From CAXRDE01 sp964229355 (GTDB lineage Bacteria; Cyanobacteriota; Sericytochromatia; UBA7694), in NCBI GenBank assembly GCA_964229355.1, contig CAXRDE010000023.1, forward strand, positions 1 through 64,000: a DNA stretch of 64,000 nt. Direction: 5' to 3'. Both the position numbers and the translations under genes were made by a program. Of the stretch, positions 50,853 through 59,415 are shown one piece after another. Below the pieces are notes generated by a model. It searched no databases. It was not told where the DNA came from and was given only the letters and a program-made list of their open reading frames with translations. The stretch's first letter is position 1; each line of letters begins with the position of its first letter.

Positions 50853-52688
50853 GTGCAGATGGCAAGACTGAGAAGAACGGATCAGCGCATGTGTGCACAC
50901 TCTCTGTGCATGGTGTTGATAGCGCTATGGGCCATTTTTGGCTTAGCGGCCTGTCAGCATTCAGCAGTTCAGACGGAAACGGCTTTTCGGTGTTCTGGCA
51001 GCTGGTTTATTCCGCCTTCGTTTCATGGCAATGCCTGGAGCCAGGGGGGTGATGGCACCCACCTGCATTTTGTGTATGAACCGCTATTTTTGTACCAGGC
51101 CGCTGATCGGCGTTATTTGCCGCAATTAGGGACGGCTTACAGCATCAGTGCCGATCGGCGTCAATTAACCGTTAAGCTGCGCCCCACAGCCCGTTGGCAC
51201 GATGACACCCCGTTTCGCAGTATCGATGTCAAAAGCAGCTTTTTGATTTATTGGTTACAGGGCTGGGGGGGTGCTTTAGAGCGCATCGACACCCCTGACG
51301 AACAAACCGTTGTTTTTGTCTGGCAACGTCCCTTTAACCCTGTAGAAGAACGCCAAATGTTGGGCCAACGGATTCAGGCCCCCGCACATTTGTTTTCAAA
51401 ATGGGCGGACACGGCTGAAAAGCTTTTGGCCCGTTCGCCGCGCCGCCGTTTGGGGCAAGAACCCACAAGCGCCCAGCAAAAAGCCTTTGAACAATTGTTG
51501 CTAGACAAAAATGAGCAATTGCAATTGGCCTATGCCTTTCGGCCCGAAAAACCCATTGGCACCAATGCCTATCAGGTCAGCCAAATTACCGCTTCTGAGA
51601 TGGTCTTAAAACGATACCCCCGCTCCTGGCACACAGCGGTCAAGGTACCTGAAGTGCGTATTTTACGCGGCAGTACCAATGACGTGATGTGGGCTTATTT
51701 ATTGGGCGGAGATGTGGATGCCTCCCATGCCGCCACCCCGCCTGATGTGGCTGAACAAATGCGCAAATTAAATCCCCACCTCAAACAACTGAATTTGCCC
51801 GATTACCTCAATTTTGGCTACGTCTTAAATTTGCGCCAGGCGCCCTTTAAACAATTGGCCTTTCGGCAGGCGCTGGCCCATTTAATAGACCGCGATCGCC
51901 TGCGTCAAATTGCCTCGTATTATTCACTCACCAGTGATGATCGCCATTTACCGTTAATGGCCCACGATGCCCAGGACTGGTTAAGCCCCGCGCTTGAAAA
52001 CACACTCCAGCATTACCCCCATGACCTTCAAAAAGCCGAAAAACTGTTAAACGAGGCGGGTTTTAAACGCAATGCTGAACAAAACTGGCTCAGCCCCGAT
52101 GGCACCCCACTCCAATTTGAAATTGCCGTGATTGCCGGTTATTCAGATTGGATTTTGGCCAGTGAAAGCCTGGCCAGCCAATTGACCCGCTTTGGCATTC
52201 CGGCCCAGGTGCGCACCTATGACAGTGCGTTGTACCACCAGCTTATTCGCAACGGGGAGTTTCAAATGGCCGCTGCCTTTGGTTTGGATTATAAGGTCTA
52301 TACCCAACCGGCTTTTAGTATGGATCGCTTGTTTGCCCGCAATGGTTTTTTAAGCAAAGCAGCAGGCCTGCCGGAACGTTTGCCTGGCCCCGCTGGCCGG
52401 GCCATTGATTTACAAAAATCGGTGGAAACCCTCATGGACAATGCGGACCCGCAGGTGTACCGCCCGGCTTTAAACGATTTATTGTGGTTGGCCAATCAGC
52501 AGCTTCACTTTTTGGCAATTTATGAAAAACGGATTGGTGTATTTGTGCAAGAAGGTGAACGAATTCGCAACTGGCCCGCAGCCGATGACCCGGTGTGGTC
52601 CTTAACAGCCCAGGGCTTAGACGTGACCTATGCGTATTTGTTGAGTTCAGGCCGCCTTGAACCCGTTAACCGTGAGGCGCGTTTATGA
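50853..52688 (+). CDS. ABC transporter substrate-binding lipoprotein (SBP_bac_5, peptide/oligosaccharide type)
   Basis: A 611-aa extracytoplasmic binding protein. Signal peptide with lipobox LAAC (C34). SBP_bac_5 features: 'FVYEPLFLYQAADRRYLPQLGTAYSISADRRQLTVKLRPTARWHDDTPF', 'ADTAEKLL', and 'FKQLAFRQALAHLIDRDRLRQIA'. It captures oligopeptides or, in some bacteria, oligosaccharides, for the permeases encoded next. ATGA overlap with the permease gene. Codons at the start are uncertain: ATGs at 50853, 50859 and 50889 are in frame. Confidence 0.92.
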   Translation: MQMARLRRTDQRMCAHSLCMVLIALWAIFGLAACQHSAVQTETAFRCSGSWFIPPSFHGNAWSQGGDGTHLHFVYEPLFLYQAADRRYLPQLGTAYSISADRRQLTVKLRPTARWHDDTPFRSIDVKSSFLIYWLQGWGGALERIDTPDEQTVVFVWQRPFNPVEERQMLGQRIQAPAHLFSKWADTAEKLLARSPRRRLGQEPTSAQQKAFEQLLLDKNEQLQLAYAFRPEKPIGTNAYQVSQITASEMVLKRYPRSWHTAVKVPEVRILRGSTNDVMWAYLLGGDVDASHAATPPDVAEQMRKLNPHLKQLNLPDYLNFGYVLNLRQAPFKQLAFRQALAHLIDRDRLRQIASYYSLTSDDRHLPLMAHDAQDWLSPALENTLQHYPHDLQKAEKLLNEAGFKRNAEQNWLSPDGTPLQFEIAVIAGYSDWILASESLASQLTRFGIPAQVRTYDSALYHQLIRNGEFQMAAAFGLDYKVYTQPAFSMDRLFARNGFLSKAAGLPERLPGPAGRAIDLQKSVETLMDNADPQVYRPALNDLLWLANQQLHFLAIYEKRIGVFVQEGERIRNWPAADDPVWSLTAQGLDVTYAYLLSSGRLEPVNREARL

Positions 52689-53671
52689 GCCCCCGCTTAC
52701 GCAAATGGACATCGGCCCTGATCACGATTTTGGCCGCGACCCTGATTTCATTTGTTTTGATCCGGGCCATGCCGGGTGACTTTTTAGACTTGCGGGCCAA
52801 CGAGTTGGTGACAACCCAGGGTTTACCTTATGCCACGGCGTATAAAATTGCCAGCAGCCAATACAATTACGACCCCAATTTGCCACTCTGGCAGCAGTTT
52901 GTCAGCTATTTTGGCGGTCTATTACACGGCAATTTGGGCACCTCAATGACCTTGCGTATTCCCGTCAGCAGTGTTTTGTTACAAGCCTTGCCCTGGACGC
53001 TTTTTTTAAACTTTTTGGCGCTATTGTTGAGTTTTAGCGTGGGAACCACCCTGGGTTTGTTGTTGGCCTGGAAACGCCGCAGTCGCGTGCTCAGTGGCCT
53101 GATGAATGGATTTGCGGTGTTGTCACAGGCCATTCCTGATTTTTTGATTGGCCTGCTTTTACTGGTTTTTTTTGGGGTGCGTTTGCGGTGGTTCCCGCTA
53201 CGTGGGGCTTATGATATCAGCTACACACCGGGTTTTAATCTGCCGTTTATGTTCAGTGTGTTACAACATGCCATTTTGCCTGCGATGGCCTATACCCTCA
53301 GCACCGTGGGCGGCTGGATGCTGGCCATGCGGGCCAGTGCCACCCAGGTTTTAAATGAAGAATACCTGTTGGTGGCCCAGGCCAAAGGGCTCAAATCAAA
53401 ACGGATTTTTGGTCGCTATTTGGCAAGAAATGCCATTATGCCCCCCGTTACCCAATTGGCGATTGCCTTTGCCTCAATGATCAGCGGTTCGATTTTTGTG
53501 GAATGGATGTTTGCTTACCCGGGCATTGGTTATTTCTTTGGCTATGCCCTCGGCAACCGTGATTTTACTTTGTTACAAGGCATTTTATTGGTTTCAACCT
53601 TAACGATGGTGGTGGCCAATCTCCTGGCAGATGCCGTTTACAGTTGGATTGATCCACGGGTAAAAACATGA
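52685..53671 (+). CDS. ABC transporter permease, DppB/OppB type
   Basis: A 328-aa permease: first helix 'ALITILAATLISFVLIRAMPGD', typical 'NLPLWQQFVSYFGGLLHGNLGTSM', six helices, and the EAA region 'EEYLLVAQAKGLKSKRIFGRYLARNAIMP'. The ending 'DAVYSWIDPRVK' is family-standard. Coupled to both neighbours by ATGA overlaps. Confidence 0.93.
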   Translation: MSPRLRKWTSALITILAATLISFVLIRAMPGDFLDLRANELVTTQGLPYATAYKIASSQYNYDPNLPLWQQFVSYFGGLLHGNLGTSMTLRIPVSSVLLQALPWTLFLNFLALLLSFSVGTTLGLLLAWKRRSRVLSGLMNGFAVLSQAIPDFLIGLLLLVFFGVRLRWFPLRGAYDISYTPGFNLPFMFSVLQHAILPAMAYTLSTVGGWMLAMRASATQVLNEEYLLVAQAKGLKSKRIFGRYLARNAIMPPVTQLAIAFASMISGSIFVEWMFAYPGIGYFFGYALGNRDFTLLQGILLVSTLTMVVANLLADAVYSWIDPRVKT

Positions 53672-54516
53672 ATCTTTTAAAAACCCTCTTCGATGTGTTA
53701 CGCCACAACCGCAAAGCGACAGTGGGCACCCTTTTATTGGTGGGGTTTGTCTTGATGGCTCTGCTGGGGCCACTGTGGCTGCCGGTTAATTTGGACAGCG
53801 ATTATTTAGAGCGCTTTCAAGGGCCTTCCTGGCAACATTGGCTGGGCACCGATTATGCGGGCCGTGACACCCTGGCCCAGCTGATGCACGGCACCCGCGA
53901 TATGCTATTGATTGCCTTTTCAGCTGCGCTGGCCACCCTGGCCATTGCGATGGTGGTGGGCACCTGGGCCGGTTTAAGTGGCGGTTGGGTGGATTCGTGT
54001 TTGATGCAAGTGATCGACATTATGCTGACCCTACCGCGCTTTCCGATTATGGCAATTTTTGCGGGTTTGTTTAGCATCCGCGACCCGCTTTCCTTTGGTG
54101 GGGTCCTGGCCTTGTTTTATTGGCCGGGGCTGGCGCGTGGCATTCGCAGCCAGATTTTAAGCCTGCGCCACAAAGAGTTTATTGAGGTCAGCCGCCTGAT
54201 GAATATGCCAATGCGCCATATTATGTTGGGCGAATTAATGCCCAATTTGGTGCCTTATTTGGCGATTAATTTTATTGGCGTGGCCCGTGATGCCATTGTC
54301 GCCAGTGTGGGCATTATGCTGTTGGGGATTGTGCCGCTTTCAGCCAGCAATTGGGGCATGATGCTGAATATGGCCACCACCCAAACCGGTGCCATTTATG
54401 TGCCCAATGCCTACGCTTATTTATTGGCCCCGATTGTCTTTATTGTGATTTTTCAATTTGCCTTAATGGCCTTTGCCAGTGGCCTCGAAGAATTTTTTGA
54501 TCCGAGGCTGCGTTAA
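53668..54516 (+). CDS. ABC transporter permease, DppC/OppC type
   Basis: A 282-aa permease: 'HWLGTDYAGRDTLAQLMHGTRDMLLIAFSAAL' is the DppC signature after the first helix, and the EAA region is 'KEFIEVSRLMNMPMRHIMLGELMPN'. Ends 'EEFFDPRLR'. It forms the membrane heterodimer with the preceding gene product. Confidence 0.93.
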   Translation: MNLLKTLFDVLRHNRKATVGTLLLVGFVLMALLGPLWLPVNLDSDYLERFQGPSWQHWLGTDYAGRDTLAQLMHGTRDMLLIAFSAALATLAIAMVVGTWAGLSGGWVDSCLMQVIDIMLTLPRFPIMAIFAGLFSIRDPLSFGGVLALFYWPGLARGIRSQILSLRHKEFIEVSRLMNMPMRHIMLGELMPNLVPYLAINFIGVARDAIVASVGIMLLGIVPLSASNWGMMLNMATTQTGAIYVPNAYAYLLAPIVFIVIFQFALMAFASGLEEFFDPRLR

Positions 54517-54517
54517 G

Positions 54518-55537
54518 ATGACAGACGCCCTGTTACGCCTTGAAAACCTAAGCATCCGTTACCAGGTCAGGGGCCGCCAGCTTTTGCCCGTTGAAAACAT
54601 TTCTCTTGCGTTTGCCCGGGGGCAAATCACCGCCATTATTGGTGAGTCGGGCTGTGGCAAATCCACGTTAACCGCCGGTTTGTTGGGCATTTTGGCCAGC
54701 AACAGTCAGGTGGACCCCAAATCCCGTATCTGGTTTAACGATCAGGATTTATTAAGCTTGACGCCTGAAGCCCGTCGCCGTTTTCGCTGGCAAAAGGCCT
54801 CGATGGTGTTTCAGGCGGCCCAAACGGCCCTCAGCCCCACCCTGCGCATCGGTGAACAATTGATTGATACTGTACTCGATCATGAAAAAATCAGCCGGGC
54901 TGAGGCTTTGTCTCGCGCTGAAGTCCGTTTGCGTCAAGTGCGGCTTGAACCCGAACGGGTCATGACCGCTTACCCCCATCAGCTTTCAGGTGGCATGCGC
55001 CAACGGGTGATGATCGCATTGGCTTTGATGCTGGAACCTGAGTTAATTTTGCTGGATGAACCCACCACGGCCCTTGATGTGATTACCCAACATTATATTT
55101 TCGACATTTTATTAGACCTTTGGCGCAGTCAGGGCATGACCATGCTGTTGATTACCCATGATTTAAGCGCAGCAGCTGATTTGGCCGGGCAAGTGGTGGT
55201 CATGTATGGGGGCCGCATTATGGAAAACGCCCCCGCCAAAGCCTTTTTTCAACAGCCCTTACACCCGTATAGTGAAGGCTTGTTACGGGCCCAACCCACC
55301 TTAGACGGGGATACGGCCAGCCGCCAGCCCATTGATGGACACCCCCCTGATTTGGCGGCCAAACCCAGTGGTTGTGTGTTTCACCCCCGTTGTGCGTATG
55401 TACAGCCCAGTTGTCGCAACGAAATTCCCCTTTTACAAACCTTGCCCGATGGCCGTCAGGTGGCCTGCCCAATTCGTCCAGCCCAACTCAACCTGCCCCA
55501 ACTCAACCCATCCCAATTGAACGAGGTAAAGCCATGA
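54518..55537 (+). CDS. ABC transporter ATPase, DppD/OppD type
   Basis: A 339-aa ATPase: Walker A 'GESGCGKST', Q-loop 'VFQAAQTALSPTLRIGEQL', signature 'LSGGMRQRVMIALAL', Walker B 'LILLDEPTTALD', H-loop 'LITHDLS', and the oligopeptide C-terminal extension with Cys ('GCVFHPRCAYVQPSC'). The tail has a short tandem repeat (QLNLPQLNPSQLNE). The start at 54518 is 1 nt after the permease stop with GAGG upstream; the longer frame to 54473 lies inside the permease gene. Confidence 0.93.
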   Translation: MTDALLRLENLSIRYQVRGRQLLPVENISLAFARGQITAIIGESGCGKSTLTAGLLGILASNSQVDPKSRIWFNDQDLLSLTPEARRRFRWQKASMVFQAAQTALSPTLRIGEQLIDTVLDHEKISRAEALSRAEVRLRQVRLEPERVMTAYPHQLSGGMRQRVMIALALMLEPELILLDEPTTALDVITQHYIFDILLDLWRSQGMTMLLITHDLSAAADLAGQVVVMYGGRIMENAPAKAFFQQPLHPYSEGLLRAQPTLDGDTASRQPIDGHPPDLAAKPSGCVFHPRCAYVQPSCRNEIPLLQTLPDGRQVACPIRPAQLNLPQLNPSQLNEVKP

Positions 55538-56535
55538 CAAAACCTTTGGTAGAGCTTGACCAGGTTGAGATGATTTTTAATTTGCCTGCGGGTCAATTAC
55601 AAGCAGGCCGCCGTTTAAATCTCACGATCAATGCGGGGGATATGGTGGCCGTGATTGGGGAGTCCGGCTGTGGCAAATCCACCCTGGGCAAATTGATTCT
55701 GGGGCTGCAAGGCCCCAGTGGTGGCGAAGTGCGTTTTTCGGGTCAGAATATCTGGGCCAAAGGGTTTCGCATGCCTGCGGCCATGCGCTTGGGCGTGCAG
55801 GTGATTCACCAGGACCCCTTTTCGAGTCTGAACCCGGTGCGCACCGTTTATCAGACCCTGGCCCCGATTTTGCGTCACCACAAATTGGTCAAAGGCCGTG
55901 CTCAGGCTCGCCAGGCGGTCGCCACCGTTTTAGACCAGGTCGGGCTAACCCCCAGCGATTACTTTATAGACAAATACCCGTTTCAATTGTCAGGGGGTCA
56001 AAAACAACGGGTGTCGATTGCCCGCGCAACCTTGCTCAAACCCCAATTGATTGTGGCAGACGAACCGGTCTCGGCGGTGGACAGTTCATTGCGGCTGGTC
56101 ATTTTGGATTTGATGAAACGTTTTAATCAAGAGCAAGGCACCGCCTTTGTGTATATCACCCACGATTTGGCAACCGCCCGTTATTTTGCCCCCCAGGGCA
56201 CCTTAATTGTCATGTATTTGGGGCGCATGGTTGAAACCGGCCCGATTGGTGACTGTATTGGCCAACCGGCCCACCCTTACTTACACGCTTTGTTGGCGGC
56301 GATTCCGGGTTCGGCCACCCACCAGCCCGGGGCTGAATTGCCGTTGCGCAGCCTGGATATGCCCAGTGCTTTAAATCCGCCTTCAGGGTGTGTTTTTCAT
56401 CCCCGTTGCCCCCATGCCGATGCAAAGTGCCAACAAGAAGAACCCCTTTTGTCAGCGATCGCAGGGCAAGCGGGGCACCAGGTGGCTTGCCATTATGCAG
56501 AGCGTTTACAATATGGTATACAGAGGACATCATGA
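55534..56535 (+). CDS. ABC transporter ATPase, DppF/OppF type
   Basis: A 333-aa ATPase: Walker A 'GESGCGKSTLGKLILGL', Q-loop 'VIHQDPFSSLNPVRTVYQTL', signature 'LSGGQKQRVSIARA', Walker B 'LIVADEPVSAVDSS', H-loop 'YITHDLATARYF', C-terminal 'GCVFHPRCPHADAKCQQEEP'. ATGA overlap with the preceding ATPase gene. It powers the importer as a heterodimer with the DppD-like subunit. Confidence 0.93.
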   Translation: MTKPLVELDQVEMIFNLPAGQLQAGRRLNLTINAGDMVAVIGESGCGKSTLGKLILGLQGPSGGEVRFSGQNIWAKGFRMPAAMRLGVQVIHQDPFSSLNPVRTVYQTLAPILRHHKLVKGRAQARQAVATVLDQVGLTPSDYFIDKYPFQLSGGQKQRVSIARATLLKPQLIVADEPVSAVDSSLRLVILDLMKRFNQEQGTAFVYITHDLATARYFAPQGTLIVMYLGRMVETGPIGDCIGQPAHPYLHALLAAIPGSATHQPGAELPLRSLDMPSALNPPSGCVFHPRCPHADAKCQQEEPLLSAIAGQAGHQVACHYAERLQYGIQRTS

Positions 56536-56553
56536 TGCACAATCGAGGTTGTT

Positions 56554-57993
56554 ATGTTGCAGGTATCCCGTCATCCAGAGCGCTTTTTACCCAATCCTGA
56601 GCGGGTTTTGGCGCGTTACCGAGGGTTTGAAAGTGAGCGTGCCAAAACCCTGATTCAAAAAGTGCTGGCCCTGCCAGAAGCTGAGGTAAAAGCCGCAGCC
56701 GAAGGCATTTTGGCTGATTTTGGTAGCCGCCATCGTCATCTTGAGCAAACCTTGCGCCAACATTGGCAATTGGCCCAACACCATGCCCCACAAGCCACTG
56801 AACTCAAGCCCTGGCAAGAAATCGTATTGGGCGCTTATTTCACCATGGAATATGCGATTGAAGCGGCCGCCTTTTTTAACCCCAGTTTGGTGCCCGCCCC
56901 TGATCAGCAGGGTGTGCCCGCAAGTTCACAACGGGTGTATTTTAGTTTTCGGGCAGTGGGTGAAGGGCACATTTCTTCGGTGGTTTTTCGTGAGGCCCTT
57001 TTAGATTCCCACGGCCATTTTCAGATTGAAGCCGCTGATCGCCAGGTCGACGCCCCCGATCAGATTCGTTTTCCGACCCATGCCCGCAGTGAATTGCTCA
57101 GCCAGTGTGCCCATTTAAATCTAGCCGATGCCCTGACCCAATCGCTGATGAACGCTCTGCCTGAAGCCTATACCTATGCCCAATTGCGCCAGGCCGTTGA
57201 TGAACACCGCCACCATACCAGCAGTGCCGAGCAACACCACCAGTTACATCAGCTTTTAGAAAGCGTAGAAGACGTTTATGAGCTGCAGTTCTCTTCGGAT
57301 ACCACCTTGTCTGAACGGGTGATTTTTCCGGTGCTGGAACACGAGCGCAACGGCATTGAAGATGCCCGTTTTGTCTTGTTTAAAGACGACGACGGTCAAC
57401 ACACTTATTACGGCACATACACCGCGTATGATGGCCTGCGCATTCAGCCGCGCTTGCTTGAAACCACTGACTTTCGCAGTTTCCGCTCATTTGCCTTAAA
57501 TGGCCCCGGGGCAGTAAACAAAAACCTGGCTTTGTTCCCACGGCGGATTAAGGGCCGTTATGCCATGTTGTCGCGTTTAGATGGGGTGAATAATTTTATT
57601 GCTTTTTCAGAGCAGCTGACCCAGTGGGAAAACCCCCAGTTGTTAAATACCCCCGAAGCCCTTTGGGAGTTGGGCAACAGCGGGAATTGCGGTTCTCCCC
57701 TCGAAACCGAAGCCGGTTGGCTGGTCATTACCCATGGTGTTGGCCCCATGCGCCAATACACCTTAAGTGCCATGCTGTTAGACCTTGAGGATCCCACCCA
57801 GGTGATTGGCCGCCTGGCTCAGCCTTTGTTAATTCCCCAGGCTGATGAGCGGGAAGGTTATGTGCCCAATGTCGTGTATTCCTGTGGCAGCATGCTTCAC
57901 AATGGCCGTGTGTTGATTCCTTATGGGGCCTCAGACCGCTTTGGGGCCATCTGCAGCGTTGAACTGGAGACCTTGTTGGCAGCGCTGACCTGA
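56554..57993 (+). CDS. GH130-like glycoside phosphorylase
   Basis: A 479-aa protein. From about residue 235 it has the five-bladed GH130 pattern: 'GIEDARFVLFKDDDGQHTYYGTYTAYDG', 'GAVNKNLALFPRRIKGRYAMLSRLDG', 'GNCGSPLETEAGWLVITHGVGPMRQYTLSAMLLDLEDP', and 'REGYVPNVVYSCGSMLHNGRVLIPYGASD'. GH130 enzymes phosphorolyse beta-mannosides, releasing mannose-1-phosphate. The N-terminal 230 residues are an extra region. GAGG upstream; it ends the ABC operon, 18 bp after the ATPase. This strongly suggests that the importer brings in a mannoside oligosaccharide, not peptides. Confidence 0.85.
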   Translation: MLQVSRHPERFLPNPERVLARYRGFESERAKTLIQKVLALPEAEVKAAAEGILADFGSRHRHLEQTLRQHWQLAQHHAPQATELKPWQEIVLGAYFTMEYAIEAAAFFNPSLVPAPDQQGVPASSQRVYFSFRAVGEGHISSVVFREALLDSHGHFQIEAADRQVDAPDQIRFPTHARSELLSQCAHLNLADALTQSLMNALPEAYTYAQLRQAVDEHRHHTSSAEQHHQLHQLLESVEDVYELQFSSDTTLSERVIFPVLEHERNGIEDARFVLFKDDDGQHTYYGTYTAYDGLRIQPRLLETTDFRSFRSFALNGPGAVNKNLALFPRRIKGRYAMLSRLDGVNNFIAFSEQLTQWENPQLLNTPEALWELGNSGNCGSPLETEAGWLVITHGVGPMRQYTLSAMLLDLEDPTQVIGRLAQPLLIPQADEREGYVPNVVYSCGSMLHNGRVLIPYGASDRFGAICSVELETLLAALT

Positions 57994-57999
57994 AGGGTG

Positions 58000-58581
58000 T
58001 TAGGGCTGCAGCAAGCTCTTGTTCCATACGCTTTCTTCTAAGGTATAAAGCTCACGAAGATGTAGTCGGCTTTCTCTAAAGGTTAAAAACTCAATGGAGT
58101 GCGGCTTGATGCGATACCCACCCCAGGTACTGGGCTTCGGTACTTCTGAGTGACGATACTGTTTGGCTACGCAGTCCATTCTCGTCTGTAACGCGGCTTC
58201 ATCTGCTAAGGGTTTGCTTTGCTCAAAAGCAAGTGTTGTTAATTGCGCCGCTTTACTGCGCGCTTTCCAATAGGTAATCGCTTCGTGCTCGCCAATCGGC
58301 TGGGCCACGCCTAAAACCCTAACCTGATACCCTACATGATCCCACCACAGTGTTAAGGCGACTTTTGCATTTTCATTTATCTGCTCGCCTTTAGCCGAAT
58401 TAAGGCAAGTACAAAACACAAAGCCCAAATCAGTGACGGCTTTCAGGTCAACAAAACGACCTGACGGATACCCATTGCGATCAAGGGTTGAAATACACAC
58501 TGCATTTTTTTGCTTTAGTGGAGAGTTTAGAGAAGCGCTTTTCCACCAGGCATTAAATTTCACAAAAGGATCTTCCATCAT
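58000..58581 (-). CDS. pdxH: Pyridoxamine 5'-phosphate oxidase
   Basis: A 193-aa FMN enzyme that oxidises pyridoxamine/pyridoxine 5'-phosphate to PLP. Family signatures: 'NAVCISTLDRNGYPSGRFVDLKAV', 'ALTLWWDHVGYQVRVLGVAQPI', 'YWKARSKAAQL', and the C-terminal 'PSTWGGYRIKPHSIEF', 'RLHLRELY', 'LQP'. Slightly short but complete. Related PhzG-like oxidases are an alternative. Leader AGAGGAAAT before ATGATG. Convergent with the GH130 gene, 6-bp gap. Confidence 0.88.
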   Translation of the reverse strand: MMEDPFVKFNAWWKSASLNSPLKQKNAVCISTLDRNGYPSGRFVDLKAVTDLGFVFCTCLNSAKGEQINENAKVALTLWWDHVGYQVRVLGVAQPIGEHEAITYWKARSKAAQLTTLAFEQSKPLADEAALQTRMDCVAKQYRHSEVPKPSTWGGYRIKPHSIEFLTFRESRLHLRELYTLEESVWNKSLLQP

Positions 58582-58625
58582 ATTTCCTCTTTAGGTCTAA
58601 ATCAACGATACAGATATCTGTTGAT

Positions 58626-58957
58626 TTAGACTGACTTGCTGTTAGCCTGAAAGAACAAAGCGATTTCTGTTTTTTCAGCCCCTTCAGCAGCCACTCTTAA
58701 GGTAAACTCGTAGGCTTCATCTTCGGTTATCGTCAGCTCAAAAATCGACTTGTGGAAGTATTCATCACCGAAACCGGCTTGTGGCATCAGCAGTGCTGTC
58801 GCCATCCCTAAGCTGGCAGGGCCAGCAAGGGCTGCCGCTCAATTGCCGATTCCAGCAACCCCTCATCTCTCAGACCATGCGAACCGCCAAAATCTTCGAC
58901 CAGGTCCTGGTGGATAAAAAGCACCTGAGACCTCGTCAGAAAGATCGGGCGTTCCAT
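58626..58957 (-). pseudogene. Decayed Doc (Fic-fold) toxin
   Basis: Not one open frame. From ATG 58957 a 49-codon piece encodes 'FLTRSQVLFIHQDLVEDFGG' then 'GLRDEGLLESAIER', the classic Doc N-terminus, and stops at 58808. In another frame down to the TAA at 58626 lies 'MPQAGFGDEYFHKSIFE' joined directly to 'LTITEDEAYEFTLRVAAEG', that is, early and late Doc segments. The middle part, with the catalytic HPFxxGNKRT motif, is missing. So the gene has a frameshift/rearrangement and an internal deletion. Its ATG overlaps the antitoxin stop (TAATG), the normal TA layout. Confidence 0.78.
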
Positions 58958-59205
58958 TATTCAGCAAGCCGCTTATAAGCTGTCCCAAATTTGCGCTTGG
59001 ATTTTGCCAGTGCGTTCTGAAAATCAGGGTCCTGAGCAGACTCATCCAGTTCAAGCTGTTCAATCGGCGTCAGAATGAGGGACTTGCCGTCAGTCTTGAG
59101 TTCCAGCAAGGTATCTGGTGTAATAGACAGCAGTTGCATGAGAGGCTTATCCAGGATAACTGAATAGCTTGTCCCTGTTTTGGACAGTTTTTTCACCATT
59201 CCCAT
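58957..59205 (-). CDS. AbrB/MazE-type antitoxin of a Doc module
   Basis: An 82-aa protein: N-terminal swapped-hairpin fold 'VKKLSKTGTSYSVILDKPLMQLL' and 'LLELKTDGKSLILTPI', C-terminal charged tail 'FQNALAKSKRKFGTAYKRLAE' that would bind the toxin. GAGGT precedes the ATG. It is intact although the toxin downstream is broken. On the minus strand a TATAAT-like element lies about 40 bp upstream. Confidence 0.85.
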   Translation of the reverse strand: MGMVKKLSKTGTSYSVILDKPLMQLLSITPDTLLELKTDGKSLILTPIEQLELDESAQDPDFQNALAKSKRKFGTAYKRLAE

Positions 59206-59415
59206 GTTTCGTACCTCGCAGAAAGATTTTGATCTATATTGATTATATTCTTATTATCATAAGAACTCAAGCGAAAGCTGTAGAGCCGCGGTAAAGCGGC
59301 TGCCACCTCAGGTGACACCGCGCCTTGTTCTTCAGATGGGGTCTTTTCACTGAGCCTGAGTCATGATGGTGCTGCCATAGCGAGTGACTGTGGGTTCAAT
59401 AGAGCCCATTAGTGT

